A DNA stretch of 64,000 nt from Pisaster brevispinus (lineage: Eukaryota > Echinodermata > Asteroidea > Forcipulatida > Asteriidae): assembly GCA_023634235.1 (NCBI GenBank), contig JAMKCF010000006.1, positions 4,929,421 through 4,993,420 on the forward strand, in the 5' to 3' direction. Position 1 is the first letter of the stretch. Each line of letters starts with the position of its first letter. Below the pieces are notes generated by a model, which searched no databases, was not told where the DNA came from, and saw nothing but the letters and a program-made list of their open reading frames with translations. Positions 14,201 through 24,900 of the stretch are shown piece by piece. A program made the translations under genes and the position numbers.

Positions 14201-17200
14201 GGAGAAATTGCAGGGGGAGGAGGTGGGGGTTGGAAAGAAAGGCGAGGAAGGAGACATGCCTTGCATTACTTGTTTATTATATTAAACTCTTATGTTCAAT
14301 CACATGTTCTTTTAGACGTGTCTATTACCCAGTGGAATCCTTAGTGTTTTAATTTTTATGTAAATTTTTTATTTTTTATAGTATTGTTTTTATAATAGTA
14401 TACATAATATTTTCATAAGAATGTATATAGTCATTCCATGTTTCTTTTATATCCGTCTATTGTTCTAATATTGCGGGGATTGCTCTTTCAGATAGTGATT
14501 TGGTTCGCTTTTGGGCAATCCCTAGGCTGCTGTTTGTTTGTATTTCTACATATTCCTCTGTTTTTGTAATTCTTGGTCTGATTGGGTTTTTTTTAAGTCT
14601 CCTGTATGTATTGTAATGATGTTTGAAAAGCCTGAATGAATAAAAATAAATAAATACATTATTTGCTAGTTGAAACTTGGGGCGTGATGTAAATACAATT
14701 CCTTTAAAACCTCCAGGCAAACCTAGTTATTTACACACACAAATTTTTTACACCATACACAGTCTGTTGTAGGTCTTTCCAAGCTCACAGTCAGTGTTCA
14801 ACAGTGCAATTCAGCGACCAGAATGCTTATCTATGGATCTATATGAAGTTGATTTGGGAGGTGACAGTCAATAAACAAATAAAACAAAAATGGCCATTAA
14901 CGATTTATCAATACTCCTGAAACAATGTGTGCTGCCGACCCACCATTCAGAAATTATTGATAAACAAAGCCGTCGGCAAAAAATGGCAAGAAACAATTGG
15001 GCTTTGTCATTTTTTTTAACTGCATCAATAACGTGCTCACTAATTGTACATCATTAACAGAACAGGGGTACTGTGTAGATATATGGCTTGATACTTTGTC
15101 TGAGAATTTACCTTTGTATTTTATTTTAAATTTGTAAAGCCAATCAATAACTTGTACCATGTCTCACTCTTTGTTGTGTTGCCCTGTCCTTGTCCATTTG
15201 TTGTCCTGTTTTTGTAATAGGGAAAGGTACAAAAGCTATGCTTCACCTTATTTCATACATGTTGACAATGTTTTGTGTTTATGGTCAATCGTGCTCTTAA
15301 TGCAAATTAATTAAATGTATGCAAACTCACAGTAAACCTGTTATATTTATTTGAACTGCTAAAAACTACTGCTGAAATCTTCCTCAAGTGTTCTGGGTTC
15401 TTTTACATGCACTACCACTACCAGTCCCAGTCCTAGTACAGGCATGATATTTAGTCCTCGGGGGTAAAAAAGTAGGAAGATTTTAACGAGCCCAAGGGCT
15501 GACCAACATGTTCACATGGTATAGACTTTTCAGGCTATTTAGTAATCACAATTTTTCTGATTTTTTCCCCAGGGTCAAAAAAATCGGAAATCAGACGGTG
15601 GAGCTCCATGATCAGACTTAAGTAGGATGAATATCATCCTGCTAGTACTAGGGACCTATGGCTTAAAAGTCCCATTCGAAGGACAAAGCAATTATGGTAC
15701 AGTTTCTTGCTCGAGGACACATAACTCCCACACTCAGCTGATCAAAAAAACACTATGAGCTTGAGTCATACACTGCACCTTCCACAGTTTCTCCTCATCC
15801 TACTCTCATCTCTGATTCGGAACATTATGGAATGTAATTCTTTTCCATTGTTGGGCAATGATGAATAAAATATACAGTAGAACAATCACAATGGTGCTTT
15901 CAAATGTACCACAACCACGCACATTACAACCACATGTTGATTTGTTTGTGCTCAGTGAACGTATTGTATGTTCATTGTACACAAGTGCTCCAGCTGCTTG
16001 GGTTAGTTCAACACTTCAGAATATTAACACAAATAGGAAACCATATGGCAAGGGTCTGGTTCAGTAACTGCTGACTAAGTACGGCTAGTGTTTTTAAAAA
16101 AACGAATAAAAAAATCAATGTTTAAAATTAAATCTATCAAGCCATTCAAATACGTGTGCATGTGTAGGAGTGTGAAATCATGGACAAAATGTCACGAATG
16201 TGCTTTGCGCAGAATTCTGTGCTTAGGATCACCATTCTCCACTAAAATAACAGGGCAATTCCACATTTCTGCACTACATGTCCCTGAAGTGAAGAATGCT
16301 TCGTAAGATGGAGTTTGTGTACACACTTAGCAAAGTTTCCTTGCTACACATATGTAACCTATGAAATACACTGACTTTGGCCCAGGTCTTGGCACTTGGC
16401 CTCGATGCCCCTTCAAAAATTTCCCATACATGTTGACCTAACTTAAGATTTTCGAGGAAAGTGCCCTTCAAGAAATGAAACTAGCCTTGTCCTCTCCGAG
16501 ATTAAATTCTGGGCCTGCTGCTGTACATGTAGGGTTATTTCAAATAAGGCAGGCCTGGAAATGACACGGAGGTCACGGAGGCCATGGCCTCTGTTGCCCC
16601 TTGTATCTTGGCCTTGGTGCCCCTTCAAAATTTGTCCTTAAACTTTCAGACTTTCCAATGGAAGTGCCCTTTGCAAAATGAAAATGGCTTTGTCTTTAAT
16701 GAAAACATGAACGCCAGTCATGCAAGTTGGGCAAAGTTCTTAATTGTTTACAAAAAGTAACCGGAAATGGAGGTCAAGTCTTATTCTTGGGTAATCTTAG
16801 TGGATTTGCTCAAACCATTTTACTAAATATGTTTCATGGCTACTAAATCGTACTTTCCCAAATAGTATTATATTACTATTAGATGGAACAAAATTTCACC
16901 CACTTAAAACTCAATCAGGTTGGGACCAACTTAGTCAAAATTTCCACGAGACTTCTGTCTATTTTACTGTGGAAAACACTAATTCAGCAGAACTTGCTCA
17001 GTTGTGGGGTTGCTGACAAATAAATCAGAAATTGGATGTTCTCGTCAGTGGTCAAGTGGGTATTTCACGCACACCACAGCCTTCTTTTCAAGGATATTAA
17101 ATTCAAGGGGCAAGTTATACAAGAAAAGCGTGCGTTGTATTATCATAGCAAGTTTACCGTTAAATTTCAGCCTTCTCCCTTTAACAGGGGTCCTACTAAA

Positions 17201-18592
17201 AGCCGACAACATGCTGACAACGCCAACAACAAGTCCAGTGTGCCGACAACATGCCGACAACAAGTTTCAGATACCTTAAAACCAGCAAATAAACCAAGGA
17301 TTTATTAAAACAATATGTGCTATGTCATATTAACAGAAATACAATGGCATTATGTATTAAATATGTGTACAATGTAATATTAACAAAAATGCAATGGCAT
17401 AACTTCACGAAAAGTCTGAATTTTTAACCAGAAAAAAACTAACTTATACGGAGTGCGGTCGGACGCCATCTTACCCGTATCATGATGGAATGGTCAAAAC
17501 ACGGTTTTTAGGCCAAGATTGCGTCCGACCGCACTCCAAGTAAGTTCGTGTTTTTTTTTCTGGTTAAAATTTCAGACTTTTCGTGAAGTTATGCCATTGC
17601 ATTTTTGTTAATACTACATTGTACACATACTTTTAATAAATCCTTGGTTTATTTGCCGTTTTTTGAGGTATTTGAAATTTGTTGTTGGCGTGTTGTCGGC
17701 ACTCTGGACTTGTTGTCGGTGTTGTCGGCTTTTAGTAGGACCGCTTTAAAGTTTAACAGTGGTCCGCTGGCCAAATGCCATTTAAAACACAAGACACGTT
17801 TTATTTGAAGTATTGTCTCGTGAAAAAGGTGGCGGACTAGTGAAAAACTGAAAAGACAAGCTAACTGACTGGTCAGACTGCTGGAATTAAAAAAATTGTT
17901 AAGTGTTTTGAACTTCTCGACATGGTTGTTTTAAATAAAATAATACTAAACTTTCCTAAATTTTAAAGTAATAACTATTACTATTTTACTGAAAACAACC
18001 ATGACGAGATGGTTACTGCAAACAAAATGCAGATTTTCACTTCTTTGGTTTTGATCAAAAGAAATGGTATATTAATTATCAGATTATTAATAAAATTGTA
18101 ATGTAATGTTACTAAAAGTAAAAAGGAATACTATTCGTGTTTTGTGGCTTTCTTTTGAGTTTGATTTCAACTTTCAACTACATTTGTATTATGCAATAAG
18201 TGAAAACTTCTGAGTTGTCAACTTTTCTGTCATTTAAAACAACAAATTTATACAAAGCAAAATGAAAGCTGTAACTTGTATTGTAAGGCATTCTGCTCAT
18301 CCTCTTTTCTAAAATAATTTTTTTAAATACACCGACCAAACCCCCCTTGGCAGAGTTGGCCCCTAGACGTCTTGTTACTTAGAAAGGCGTGCATTTATTG
18401 GAGGGCGGATGGCCCCGACTAGGTCTGCAAACTTTTGAAGAATGTCTTCCACATGCAGAGCCCCAAAAAGTTTTATTTTATAGTCGATAGTAGTTTTAGA
18501 GAGTACACAAAGTGGATAAGGAGACTCACCACATAAATGATCAGTCCAATTAGCAAGGTTTTCCAAGCAGGTTTCCGCCGTAACGTATCCAT
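5185..18592 (-). CDS. PDIA5: PDIA5-like protein disulfide isomerase, 5' part (six coding exons)
   Basis: Six minus-strand exons join in frame: 18592-18530, 13059-12933, 11874-11787, 10805-10740, 10352-10307 and 5277-5185, with intron phases 0, 1, 2, 2, 0 and 161 codons. The product starts [20 protein letters not shown], a basic then hydrophobic ER signal peptide. It continues with [37 protein letters not shown] and [16 protein letters not shown]. These follow, in order, the non-catalytic N-terminal domain of animal PDIA5 (PDIR), an ER-lumen oxidoreductase with three CxxC thioredoxin domains. No CxxC site is present yet, so the catalytic domains and the KDEL-type C-terminus must lie left of position 1. 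All junctions use GT-AG. The start is the first ATG before the signal peptide. The gene is divergent from ADAM10. PDIA5 fits better than other PDIs because of the RTRNNVLV segment and the WEED linker. Confidence 0.9.
6236..6381. repeat. Tandem duplication, ~75-bp unit, 2 copies
   Basis: GCAACTTTGACATGCCTG and CAACGAGTTCAGGTACATTT occur twice, about 75 bp apart, inside PDIA5 intron 5. Confidence 0.85.
9713..10235. repeat. Tandem imperfect hairpin units built on GGCTACGGCTGG
   Basis: Three to four diverged units of about 130-160 bp each carry GGCTAYGGCTGGAT, then a CATTGAAGTATAGGAT-like stretch, TTAGCAACA, and a mirrored CATAGCCGTAGCT. It starts with CTGTCCGAAACGGCTACGGC, the same end as the hairpin at 62385-62518, so it looks like a fragmented array of that element family. 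Confidence 0.65.
10307..10352 (-). CDS. PDIA5: PDIA5 coding exon 5 (46 bp micro-exon)
   Basis: A very short exon encoding [16 protein letters not shown], which carries the HYQDG motif across the intron. Acceptor TTTCCTTGCAG, donor GTAAAC; phase 2 to phase 0. Too short for simple ORF finding, but needed to keep the frame between exons 4 and 6. Confidence 0.85.
10740..10805 (-). CDS. PDIA5: PDIA5 coding exon 4
   Basis: Encodes [20 protein letters not shown] followed by HY. It matches the family's KLCKKMKV segment that follows the redox-inactive position. Donor GTAAGT, acceptor TACAG; phase 2 on both sides. Confidence 0.88.
11787..11874 (-). CDS. PDIA5: PDIA5 coding exon 3
   Basis: Encodes [20 protein letters not shown] and then LATLVTVDC, the helix and following strand of the N-terminal thioredoxin-like domain. 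Acceptor TTTTTACACAG, donor GTACAG; phase 1 to phase 2. Confidence 0.88.
11911..12119. mobile_element. MITE of the GGGCCCAATTTCAT-type family, copy in PDIA5 intron 2
   Basis: The left end GACCCAATTTTATATCGCTG and the right end (...CTCTAAAATTGGGTC) are inverted repeats, with AAGCACAAA-type motifs inside. Related elements occur near 23379, 35051, 44938 and 45131. Confidence 0.65.
12715..12888. repeat. GCCARA/GAGCCAAA short-unit minisatellite
   Basis: About 170 bp of 6- and 12-bp units (AAGCCAGAGCC, AAGCAAGAGCC). The minus strand reads as Leu-Trp repeats with no gene context. It lies 45 bp from PDIA5 exon 2, in intron 2. Confidence 0.9.
12933..13059 (-). CDS. PDIA5: PDIA5 coding exon 2
   Basis: Encodes [16 protein letters not shown] followed by [19 protein letters not shown]. 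The RTRNNVLV block is the diagnostic PDIR N-terminal-domain strand. Acceptor CTGTAG and donor AG/GTGAG; the exon runs from phase 0 to phase 1. Confidence 0.92.
13060..18529 (-). other. PDIA5 intron 1 with SINE fragments and a large fold-back
   Basis: A 5.5-kb first intron. It has a decayed tRNA-like SINE head (GTCGTGGCCGAGCGATCAAG, 13637), an AT-rich stretch ending in AATAAAAATAAATAAATA (about 14450-14660) that resembles a LINE 3' end, SINE-core-like text near 15380-15480, two GTGCCCTTTGCAAAATG-family segments (16380-16690) and the 554-bp fold-back. No exon was found. Confidence 0.6.
17189..17742. repeat. 554-bp fold-back (long inverted repeat)
   Basis: The left end GGTCCTACTAAAAGCCGACA mirrors the right end TGTCGGCTTTTAGTAGGACC. 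Mirrored blocks continue inward (CAAATAAACCAAGGATTTAT, CAATGGCATAACTTCACGAA, GGAGTGCGGTCGGACGC), giving arms of about 250 bp around a short centre near 17470-17515. The left arm also has a ~60-bp internal duplication. No open frame of note. Confidence 0.85.
18530..18592 (-). CDS. PDIA5: PDIA5 coding exon 1: signal peptide
   Basis: Encodes 21 residues from the initiator Met, with a basic RRK n-region and a LLIGLII hydrophobic core. It ends in phase 0 at a consensus GTGAGT donor. The hydrophobic run continues into exon 2 (FFLG), completing the ER signal peptide. Confidence 0.85.
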
Positions 18593-21500
18593 GCTTAGAA
18601 GCAGAGGTACCACCGGCGATCTGAGTGTTGAGACCAGGTGAATTCTAAACAAAATAGGACGAGCCCCTACAGTGCCACGTACTCTTTACGCATGTCCACC
18701 ACGTAAATGCATGGTAAAAGCCAAGCCATCCAATCCAGCCGGAGCCCAAGGCAATCCGATCACACGTGTGTTGTGCATGAAGTGGATAGGTATCCACGCA
18801 TCAAGGACTCCTAAAATCACTGTATTTGTTATACAACACGCCTGGGTACCTAACACTGTGGCTTCCGAGGTATATCAACCTCGTCCTCACAAACTAACCA
18901 TCTATGGTCAACTTTGAATGAACTGATACCATGAGATTGATATTTAGCCTCAGCCAAAGCCGTACCTGACGACCAGTCATCAGCAATCTGTGTGCAGCAT
19001 GCACAGGTAAAGCCAGGATTGGCGGCTACAACTATGGCTAGGATTGTTGCTAAGGACATCGTAAACTATACTTCCATAGGGAACCATTTCTCAACTTGTA
19101 TTTTCTCATTTCTCTGAACTTGTAACGACCTTATTTGATTAAAACTAGAAAAAGAGCCAGGTTTTGTTTTTTGCCAAACCTTGTAATGTGCCTCCCCCAT
19201 TAATATATAGGTTTTTATTTGTTATTTGTTGGTTGGTTTGGTTGTAGATGGTTTTTCACCGAGCTCGGGAGCACCGAGCATACAGTACAGTGCTTATTAA
19301 TCATGGAGGTAGAATAAGTGGCTTAATACACATTGGTGTCATACACATCGGTGTAAGGGGAAAACCAAATTACATCGGTGTAAGGGAAAAACCAAATTAA
19401 AAATTCTTCATCCCGATGCAAATGTTACATCTATGAGTTTATCATTTTATTATTTTTATTTACTTACTTAAATAGTTATAATTTATTAGTCATTATTTAA
19501 TAAAATTTTTATTGTTATTCTTTTATATTGTTATTTATTTATTTATTCGTTATAATTAGTATTATTAATTTTGTTGTTTTTTGTCATTGTTATGTTTTTT
19601 GTTTGGGGGATATTAATATTATTTCCTTTTGTCCCTCTTTAGCCCAATCATTCTGAGGTCTAGGGGTCACCACCCATCTCCCAGGCACCATCTCAATGCC
19701 CTTTGACCCGCCTAATAGATTTAGGGCCATACTTTTCATTACAAACAAAATCTTTGTGTGGCTGCATCACAGCTTTACACAGCGGGCCATCCAAACTAGG
19801 CCAAATATCAGAGATACTCATTTATTATTTGTTATTCTGTCATGGTGCCGGTGTCCCAGGGAAATCTGTCCCCTGGAGTGTCTTCCCGCTTATGGGAAAT
19901 TAACATGGACTGACGGAGGTTGATTCAAAAGAGGGCGCTATCAGAAGACGTTTGTACACCGTTTTCGCCGTATGATGGGAGGGGGAGACACAGAATCTCC
20001 TACCACACCGGTGTCATAGGGAAATCTGCCCCCGGAGATTCTGTCCCCCATGTGGGTAATTAATAGAGCCTAAAGGAGGATGATTCACAGAAAAGGGCGC
20101 TACCCGAAGAAATGTGTACACAATTCGCTTTATGATCGTGGAGGGGGGGGGACACAGAGTCTCAAAGAAAGAATCTCAGAATCTCCTGTTACACCGGTGT
20201 CTTTGGATTTTGTCCCTGGTGCGTTTACAGTGCACGGGTTGTATAAAGTTGAGTCAAAAGAGGGCGCTATTAGACGACGTTTTCTACACCCCACAGATAG
20301 ACTTGTGGACAAGTCGTTAATGTCTGTCGCGGCTGTTTTACTGCTGCGACCACAAGAGACTACCGAACTGAAGAGAAAAACAAATATTAGCAAAAGACCG
20401 TTTTTAGTTCACTTTGCAAGTTGTCACGCTCCTCCCAAACGTTGTTTTGAATAACTGACCCATACGAAGTTTTAACAGTATGATCCAAGTAGCTGTATGC
20501 TACTTTACCTCCTTCACAAGCAAGTTTATCGACTTCCAATAAAAACAACAGATTGGCTGAAGGTGCGATGCAGCGTGTGATGTAAGAACAAACCTCCCGG
20601 CCCGGTCCTAGCTACGGAGCTCTGACAAAAATGTATTACTAATTGAATCGTTGATTGTGTATGGAGAATATTTAACACACCTTTTATGACTTCACTAACT
20701 TCACTTACTTTGTGATTCAAGTGAGAGTTGTCTTTCTCCACGCTATTAAAAAGAAAAGATAAAATTAAAGACAAATAATTGTCAATACCATTATCCAATA
20801 GGCACAAAATAATAAAAAACAAACTGTGAAAGTTTAGGTGCAATCGATCATCGGAGTCACGAGAAGGTGAGAACCCCAAAGTATGTTTTCACCGTTTTCA
20901 ACGAGTTTTAGACACGCCGCGAGCGAGATAAAACTACTAGATTTACAAATTTCTATGCGGCTGCTTCGCTGACGATTTCGTGTATATGATTCTACTCATT
21001 ATTATGCATTGTAGTGGTTTGGTACTTTTTTCATCTCAACACAGACAAAATAGGGCCCACAAAAATGGTACAATGTTCTGCCCTGGGGCTGTTGACTTTC
21101 AGCTTGCGGCATTCCGGGGGAAGCCTCCGAAAAAAATGTCATCTAATATGCTCCCGCCGCAGGTGTTTTGCGGGTACGTACGTGAGTTCGTCATGGGGTG
21201 GGCGTGGCATCATGAGCCCAACTATGGCTAGCCTCCCCCAATACAAGAACTTTATTTGTCAGCAAACAGGCCCTGTTTTGATTTTGTTTCCAAAGACTCA
21301 GATACTTGTAAACTTTTTAAAAAGTAGTTTTTTAGTATTAGCATTTAGCTGAGCATTGGTTTATATTTCTGCTCAATTTCGAGCGAGATTAGCTGCAAAT
21401 CCAGAGGGCGCTGAACATTGATAAGCCTGTCATAAATTCCAAAGAACCCGGACCTTTCTGTTGACGACAAGACTTATCGTCGTACAGAGTGCAGTGTTGC

Positions 21501-21891
21501 ACTGTGTGTACGGGTGACATAGTATGGGGGCAAAGCTCTGCAAAAGCACGGGATAATCAAACGTCATAATTATTTCTTAACATAGCCAATTAACACCAAC
21601 AGGACTATCATAGTAAAACTATACTTCTATTTTTAATATAGCAAAAACTATGCTATTTTTTAAAAAGAGAATAAACAAGATTTTGTCAGACAATTAAATT
21701 GCAACCTTGTCAAAATAAATACAAGCGGAGCACCCCGATGACGTAGAGGTTACCTTGAATGTTGACTCACCCGTGTCGAGTTAGTAATGGCCTACGCCTA
21801 GAAGATTTTCTACTGTGGGCAAAGCGGCTTATTTCTTTGTACAAAACATTTATTTTAAATTATTTTTTTACTCCATTTTGTAGAGAAAATC
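18593..21891. promoter_or_regulatory. Interval between divergent PDIA5 and ADAM10 genes
   Basis: About 3.3 kb separates the two start codons. It must contain the PDIA5 promoter and probably the ADAM10 promoter, but I see no decisive core-promoter motif. A TTTTACTCCATTTTGTAG tract ends 8 bp before the ADAM10 ATG and looks like a splice acceptor, so a non-coding first exon may lie upstream within this interval. Other contents are AT-rich low-complexity DNA (19430-19620) and the 155-bp triplication. Confidence 0.45.
19848..20300. repeat. Three-copy ~155-bp tandem repeat
   Basis: Each unit has CCGGTGTC..GGGAAATCTG or a variant, then AAAAGAGGGCGCTA, then a GTACAC/CTACACC motif and a G-rich GAGGGGGAGACACAGA run. 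Copies begin near 19848, 20006 and 20193; the third is truncated and diverged. Lies between the divergent genes. Confidence 0.8.
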
Positions 21892-21940
21892 ATGTTACTT
21901 CGGTGCCTTTTAGTTGCAGTGGTACTCCCCGCCGTTTTAT
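21892..21940 (+). CDS. ADAM10: ADAM10 coding exon 1: signal peptide
   Basis: Encodes [16 protein letters not shown] plus one base; a classic signal peptide. The donor is GTAAGT. An acceptor-like tract ending TTTTGTAG at 21883 precedes the ATG by 8 bp, so this may be the second transcribed exon. Confidence 0.85.
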
Positions 21941-24900
21941 GTAAGTATATCTTCTGAATCACTTTCTGAAGTGGACGATTTGCTGTCGTCCGTCTCTTTT
22001 TGCTTGGTTGGCGATGGTTTCTCCATCGTTGCACCAGTTTCGTGAAACTTTGTTGTTTGATTTTCAACAATAACAAAGACCAGTCACAGGTGTTTTCGTT
22101 CTGTGGTCTATTGTAATACTAAGGCAGCCTGAGTATCTGTGCATGTATTACTATTAATTACATCTTAATTGGCAGTTGGTGTTGCTGTGTATAAATTAAA
22201 CTCAGACAATGAATGAATAATAAATTGGTTTAATTTTGGATTTTAAAAATGTATTCAACATTTAATAAAGTTTCAAAACAAGACAATTATTACAATTCAA
22301 ATTACCACTTTTAAACTTTTTATAATTGTAAACAAGTATGTACAACTGGGTCTTCATGGTTTTTTACTTTTCTTCATAATTTAGTTACATTTTAAACTAA
22401 AAATACTAAACAACTCTGCTTTGCACCTGTAGTGGACTGCAAGGTCTAAAATAAAATAGTTTTTAATTTAAAGTTTTTGTTTTTCTCCTTTATTCATCAT
22501 ATTATGTTGTATTCTGATAAGATCCATTTTTGGTATTATTATTACCCAAACATATTTTGTTCGGGAGAAACCATTCAAATAGTTTTACTGTCAGACTGTT
22601 ACTGACAGTTACAGCAATATAACGTTTGCCTACTCCTAGAACTATTCGGTTCGTTCCGCTATCGTCTCCTCGTTAGGGAGACAATAGCGGAACGAACCGA
22701 ATAGTTCTAGGAGTAACGTTTGCCTAACTCAGTCCTAGAACCATGATGTTCATTCTGCTATCGTCTCCATGATAGTGGAACGAACCTCCTAGGACTAGGA
22801 GTTACTTTTGCCATTCACACTTTGGCAACAAGTGCTATTTATTTATTGTTGTCATGTCATAATTATGTAGTATCACTCATCAGTTATAAATTTTGGGCTT
22901 GATTATTTTATAGAACAGCTTTTTTTCTTCAGTATTCTGGTGTCTACGTTATCATTTTCAACAACATTATCTTCATCATCAGGCCGATACTCCCCAGGGA
23001 GGGTGGATGAAGGAATGAAATAAATGGCCCAGTGACCAGGGGTATACTAATGTTTGAAGCGCAATGATCATTCTTTTACATTGCGGTATATTACTTATAA
23101 GAGCCGATATTATTATTATTATTATATTATTATTATTATCAGATGCTGAACGCTTAGACAAATTCATCAAGCACTATGAAACATTAAACTATGATTCCAA
23201 GGAGCTACACTTAAAGCATGAGAGGGCGAGGAGGTCAGCCCCTGGAGAAACCAGTGTCCACTTGGATTTCAGTGCTCATGGAAGGTGAGTCCAACTTCTC
23301 TAAGTCTAATACTATAGAGCGAAAAAGCAACCGATAATATTGACTATAATGTAGGTCAAACATTGGTGTCTGATAACTGGGTCCAATTTCATGGCTTGTC
23401 TCACTGCGTAATTCTGCGCTTATGCCGCCCTGTGATGAAGCACATATAATTCTGTTGAACGTAAGCGCAGAATTCAGGGGCAAGCAGAGCCATGAAATTG
23501 GGCCCTGGTCTGGTGTCTGCCTGCCTCGGCTCGGCTCATTATAAATGCCTTACCACCCTGAGTCTGCTACTTAAATTCATCGCATGGAAATATTGAAATA
23601 TGATTGATAGGTGTTGTATTCATCAAATAATGGCAGTTTTTGGTACATATACACCCCCAATCAAGCCACTAGGGAGCCAGGCTTAGGTGTCACTTATCTT
23701 ACAATCTACACAAATACTCACCATATCAACACCCAAGTCCAAATATTTGGTCACAGACAGTGTCCAATCATTTGGGTACAGGGTACCGGCTGTGTGACTG
23801 TACACTTGGAAAATGTGGATGGAATTATAACAGCATCTAGCTAAAACATTTGGAGAAAGAGGGTACATGTATTGTACATGTAAAAAGCCACCTGTTGGAA
23901 TAGAAAATGTGTATTGTGTATGTCGATCGTTCATCTCTGATTCGTATGGCTGTGCCTGTGAAGCTTACCGCAACCACCACCCTTTAAAACCAGGCATTGC
24001 TGAACCGAAAAATGAAGAGAAGAGTTTAAGTTTTCAGCAGGCCTGAAATAAACCCCACAGCACCCACGGCAGTCGCCGTGGTGCCCTGTGCTTTCTCTAT
24101 CAGTGGTGCCCTTTGCAAAGTTCAATTACAAAATTAGCATTTCCTTCAGAATGGAAGTGCCCCTTACCCGAGGAAAATTGCCATGTCCTTTCAAAGAACA
24201 AAGTCAAAGGTCTGTTTCAGCATTTATGACTTTGTAGCTAGACTTCCATAAATTTGTGGGTGATTTTCCAATGATGAGACTGTGTGATTGTTAAATGTCG
24301 TATAAAGTAGTTCGTTCTTCATTTCCTGAAGGTTGACTGGTACACTCAGGGCTCGAAATTAACACTGGACCGCAGGCCCGAGGCCAGTGATTTTAGCGAC
24401 GGGCCAGTAAACTTACAACAGTACAAGTCCGGCGGTCTGGTGTTAAAAAAAAAAAAAAAAAAAAAAACCTCAGTGCATTTTAAAATTTAAACTGATATTA
24501 TACAAACTCTTTAAATTCTGTCGAGTATTGAAGCATTTCCCTTAAGAAAAACTTGATAAATCTTCTCTCAGTGCTTGATAAAAAAAACGCTCAAATGTGA
24601 AACTGTGTAGATAGTGTTCTTCTCATGTTGATTCTGGTCTTGTAACATATTTTCTGCTCCAGTAAAAGTTTTAAGCTACAAGCCCTGCAGTCTTGTGGAT
24701 TTTTTCCCCAAATTCGAGCACTGACACTCACAAAAGACAATTTATAAGAAAAGTTGTCAGTCAAGAATACTAGAAGTGCACTTTTAAGTTTTAAAATGTA
24801 TGTACATAATTAGTTGTCATCAGGATGTTGAGGTTTAAGGAAGTCTTAACGGCCTTGTCACTTGAGGCAATTTTTAAGGCAACTTGGAATCAACCAACTG

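Larger units (their letters stand above)
21941..23142 (+). other. ADAM10 intron 1 with hairpins and a SINE at its 3' end
   Basis: Holds the hairpin pair at 22620-22810 and a truncated SINE at 22980-23140 that abuts exon 2. The rest is AT-rich with no other recognisable feature. Confidence 0.7.
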
